Source of the DNA: Hydractinia symbiolongicarpus
Lineage: Eukaryota; Cnidaria; Hydrozoa; Anthoathecata; Hydractiniidae
Length of the DNA stretch: 64,000 bases
Assembly: GCF_029227915.1 (NCBI RefSeq)
Contig: NC_079885.1
Span: 62,001-126,000, forward strand
Direction of reading: 5' to 3'
In this document: positions 62,476-64,000 of the stretch, piece by piece
Numbering within the stretch: position 1 is the first letter of the stretch
How the letters are laid out: each line of letters starts with the position of its first letter
Position numbers and translations under genes: made by a program
The notes under the pieces: generated by a model
The model's input: the letters and a program-made list of their open reading frames with translations, nothing else
Database searches by the model: none
What the model was told of the DNA's origin: nothing

Positions 62476-64000
62476 AAGTTAATCGCCGGCAAACGAAAAC
62501 CCGCGATTTCCCGTAAATCCCGGACTCGGCCCGTATAGTTAAAAGTATACAAGGAAAGTACCCAGTGAGTAAACTCATTTCCCGAACGAATTTTTAAATT
62601 ATTTTTTCACCACTAAAACGTATGAGACTTGTAGTTTTCAAAAATGTTTTAATTTTTGATGAGACGCTGAATAAAAGAAGTTTAATCGCCGGCAATCGGA
62701 AACCTGCGATTTCCCGCAAATCCCGGACTCGGCCCGTATAGTCAAAAGTATACAAAGAAAGTACCCAGGGTGTAAACTCATTTCCGGAACGATTTTTTAA
62801 ATTATTTTTTCACCACTAAAACGCATGAGACTTGTAGTTTTCAAAAATGTTTTCATTTTTGATGAGACACTGAATGAAAGAAGTTTAATCGCAGGCAAAC
62901 GAAAACCTGCGATTTCCCGTAAATCCTGGACTCGGCCCGTATAGTCAAAAGTATACAAAGAAAGTACCCAGGGAGTAAACTCATTTCCCAAACGATTTTT
63001 TAAATTATTATTTCACCACTAAAGCCCATGAGACTTGTAGTTTTTAAAAATGTTTTCATTTTTGATGAGACGCTGAATAAAAGAAATTTAATCGCCGGCA
63101 AACGAAAACCTGCGATTTCCCGTAAATCCCGGACTCGGCCCGTATAGTCAAAAGTATACAAAGAAAGTACCCAGGGAGTAAACTCATTTCCAGAACGATT
63201 TTTTAAATTATTTTTTCACCAATAAAACGCATAAGACTTGTAGTTTTTAAAAATGTTTTCATTTTTGATGAGACGCTGAATAAAAGAAGTTTAATCGCCG
63301 GCAAACGAAAACCCGCGATTTCCCGTAAATCCCGGGCTTGGCCGTATAGTCAAAAGTATACAAAGAAAGTACCCAGGGAGTAAACTCATTTCCCGAACGA
63401 TTTTTTAAATTACTTTTTCACCACTAAAACGCATGAGACTTGTAGTTTTTAAAAATGTTTTCATTTTTGATGAGACACTGAATGAAAGAAGTTTAATCGC
63501 CGGCAAACGAAAACCTGCGATTTCCCGTAAATCCTGGACTCGGCCCGTATAGTCAAAAGTATACAAAGAAAGTACCCAGGGAGTAAACTCATTTCCCAAA
63601 CGATTTTTTAAATTATTATTTCACCACTAAAGCCCATGAGACTTGTAGTTTTTAAAAATGTTTTCATTTTTGATGAGACGCTGAATAAAAGAAATTTAAT
63701 CGCCGGCAAACGAAAACCTGCGATTTCCCGTAAATCCCGGACTCGGCCCGTATAGTTAAAAGTATACAAGGAAAGTACCCAGTGAGTAAACTCATTTCCC
63801 GAACGAATTTTTAAATTATTTTTTCACCACTAAAACGTATGAGACTTGTAGTTTTCAAAAATGTTTTCATTTTGGATGAGACGCTGAATAAAAGAAGTTT
63901 AATCGCCGGCAAACGGAAACCTGCGATTTCCCGTAAATCCCCGACTCGGCCCGTATAGTCAAAAGTATACAAAGAAAGTACCCAGGGTGTAAACTCATTT
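62476..64000 (+). repeat. Trailing segment: exit from the pentamer block, array continues past the window
   Basis: A shortened D (AAGTTAATC), an E with GGCAATCGGAAACC and CATTTCCGGAACG, then C, A, B', C, D and a partial E. GACACTGAATGAAAG, AGAAATTTAATCGCC, ATTTTGGATGAG and ATCCCCGACTCGG reappear, as near 5.5 and 50 kb. The last monomer is cut by the window edge after about 106 bp. Confidence 0.8.

Larger units (their letters stand above)
1..64000 (+). repeat. Satellite DNA array, ~203-bp monomer, ~315 head-to-tail copies
   Basis: The same ~203-bp unit recurs without interruption from the first to the last base, always in the same orientation; for example the AAGTTTAATCGCCGGC start recurs at 204, 407, 610 and 813. 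Units are highly similar and differ by linked point variants and rare 1-2 bp indels (201, 202, 203 bp and a few 204-bp forms). I see no inserted transposon, no inversion and no unique spacer. Long arrays of this unit size are typical of eukaryotic centromeric or pericentromeric heterochromatin; that role is inferred from structure, since the family is not one I recognise. The array is truncated by both window edges, so its full length is unknown. Confidence 0.98.

Noticed and set aside
1-64000. CRISPR array
   Set aside because: Repeats are 203 bp and directly adjacent, with no unique spacers and no cas genes.
1-64000. One AATAAA per monomer as polyadenylation signals
   Set aside because: The hexamer lies in CTGAATAAAAG in most units and becomes AATGAAAG before class C. 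With no transcription unit identified it is most simply part of an AT-rich stretch.
1-64000. Bacterial or plasmid origin iterons, rRNA spacer or telomere repeat
   Set aside because: The unit length, copy number and hierarchical order fit a eukaryotic satellite. There is no rRNA sequence, no short telomeric motif and no replication gene.

Overview
This window is one uninterrupted tandem array of a satellite DNA monomer of about 203 bp (roughly 315 copies, all in the same orientation). I find no protein-coding gene, RNA gene, transposon, CRISPR array or non-satellite spacer. Tens of kilobases of near-identical 203-bp units in a hierarchical arrangement point to a eukaryotic chromosome, most likely centromeric or other constitutive heterochromatin. 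I do not recognise the monomer family and cannot name the organism. A reference monomer at about 204-406 has about 37% GC and is lopsided: the first ~110 bp are about 47% GC and CpG-dense, the last ~93 bp about 26% GC with T and A runs.

Monomer classes, defined by linked variants and used below: A (CCAGAACG, CATAAG); B (GGGCTTGGCCCG, AGTAAGCTC, TTACTTTTTC) and its 202-bp form B' (GGGCTTGGCCG); C (preceded by AATGAAAG; CCTGGACTCGG, CCCAAACG, AAAGCCCATG); D (GTTAAAAG, ACAAGGAAAG, CAGTGAG, ACGTATG); E (CGGAAACC or plain CCTGCG, AGGGTG); F (CCTGTG, CCGTACTCGG, GTATCCAGG) and F' (TATAATAAG, followed by AGTTAAATC); G (CCGCCATTT, CCCGCATAG, TTTTCAGCAC, TTCAAGAATG); H (ACTCAGCCCG, AATAAAAAGC, ATGACACTTG); X1/X2 (D-like left half, GTCCCCAGGG, TTACTTTTTC); I (TTTTTATATT, GATGGGACG).

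Layout. 1-1421: mixed A/B and C with D/C hybrids. 1422-3045: D-E-F-G tetramer twice (812 bp). 3745-9020: 13-mer twice (2638 bp). 9.0-11.4 kb: F-G-A trimers (609 bp). 11.6-15.0 kb: a 9-mer and its 8-mer deletion form. 16.4-28.6 kb: 7-mers (1420 bp), a 6-mer derivative (1217 bp) and a pair of related 6-mer segments (1218 bp offset). 28.6-29.6 kb: C-D/C dimers. 30-33 kb: A, B, E and F' mixtures. 33-40 kb: units marked by monomer I. 41.0-42.6 kb: a tetramer twice. 45.9-49.5 kb: a segment repeated at 2233-bp offset, rich in H and G. 51.5-62.5 kb: the most regular block, a C-D-G-A-B' pentamer of 1013 bp. 62.9-64 kb: a return to monomer variants also seen near 5.5 kb and 50 kb.

The sequence reads as a history of unequal exchange, local amplification and monomer hybridisation rather than a set of cooperating genes. 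Short open frames recur only because the monomer recurs. Nearly all begin at TTG or GTG, and the 203-bp period shifts reading frame at every unit. The array runs off both ends of the window.
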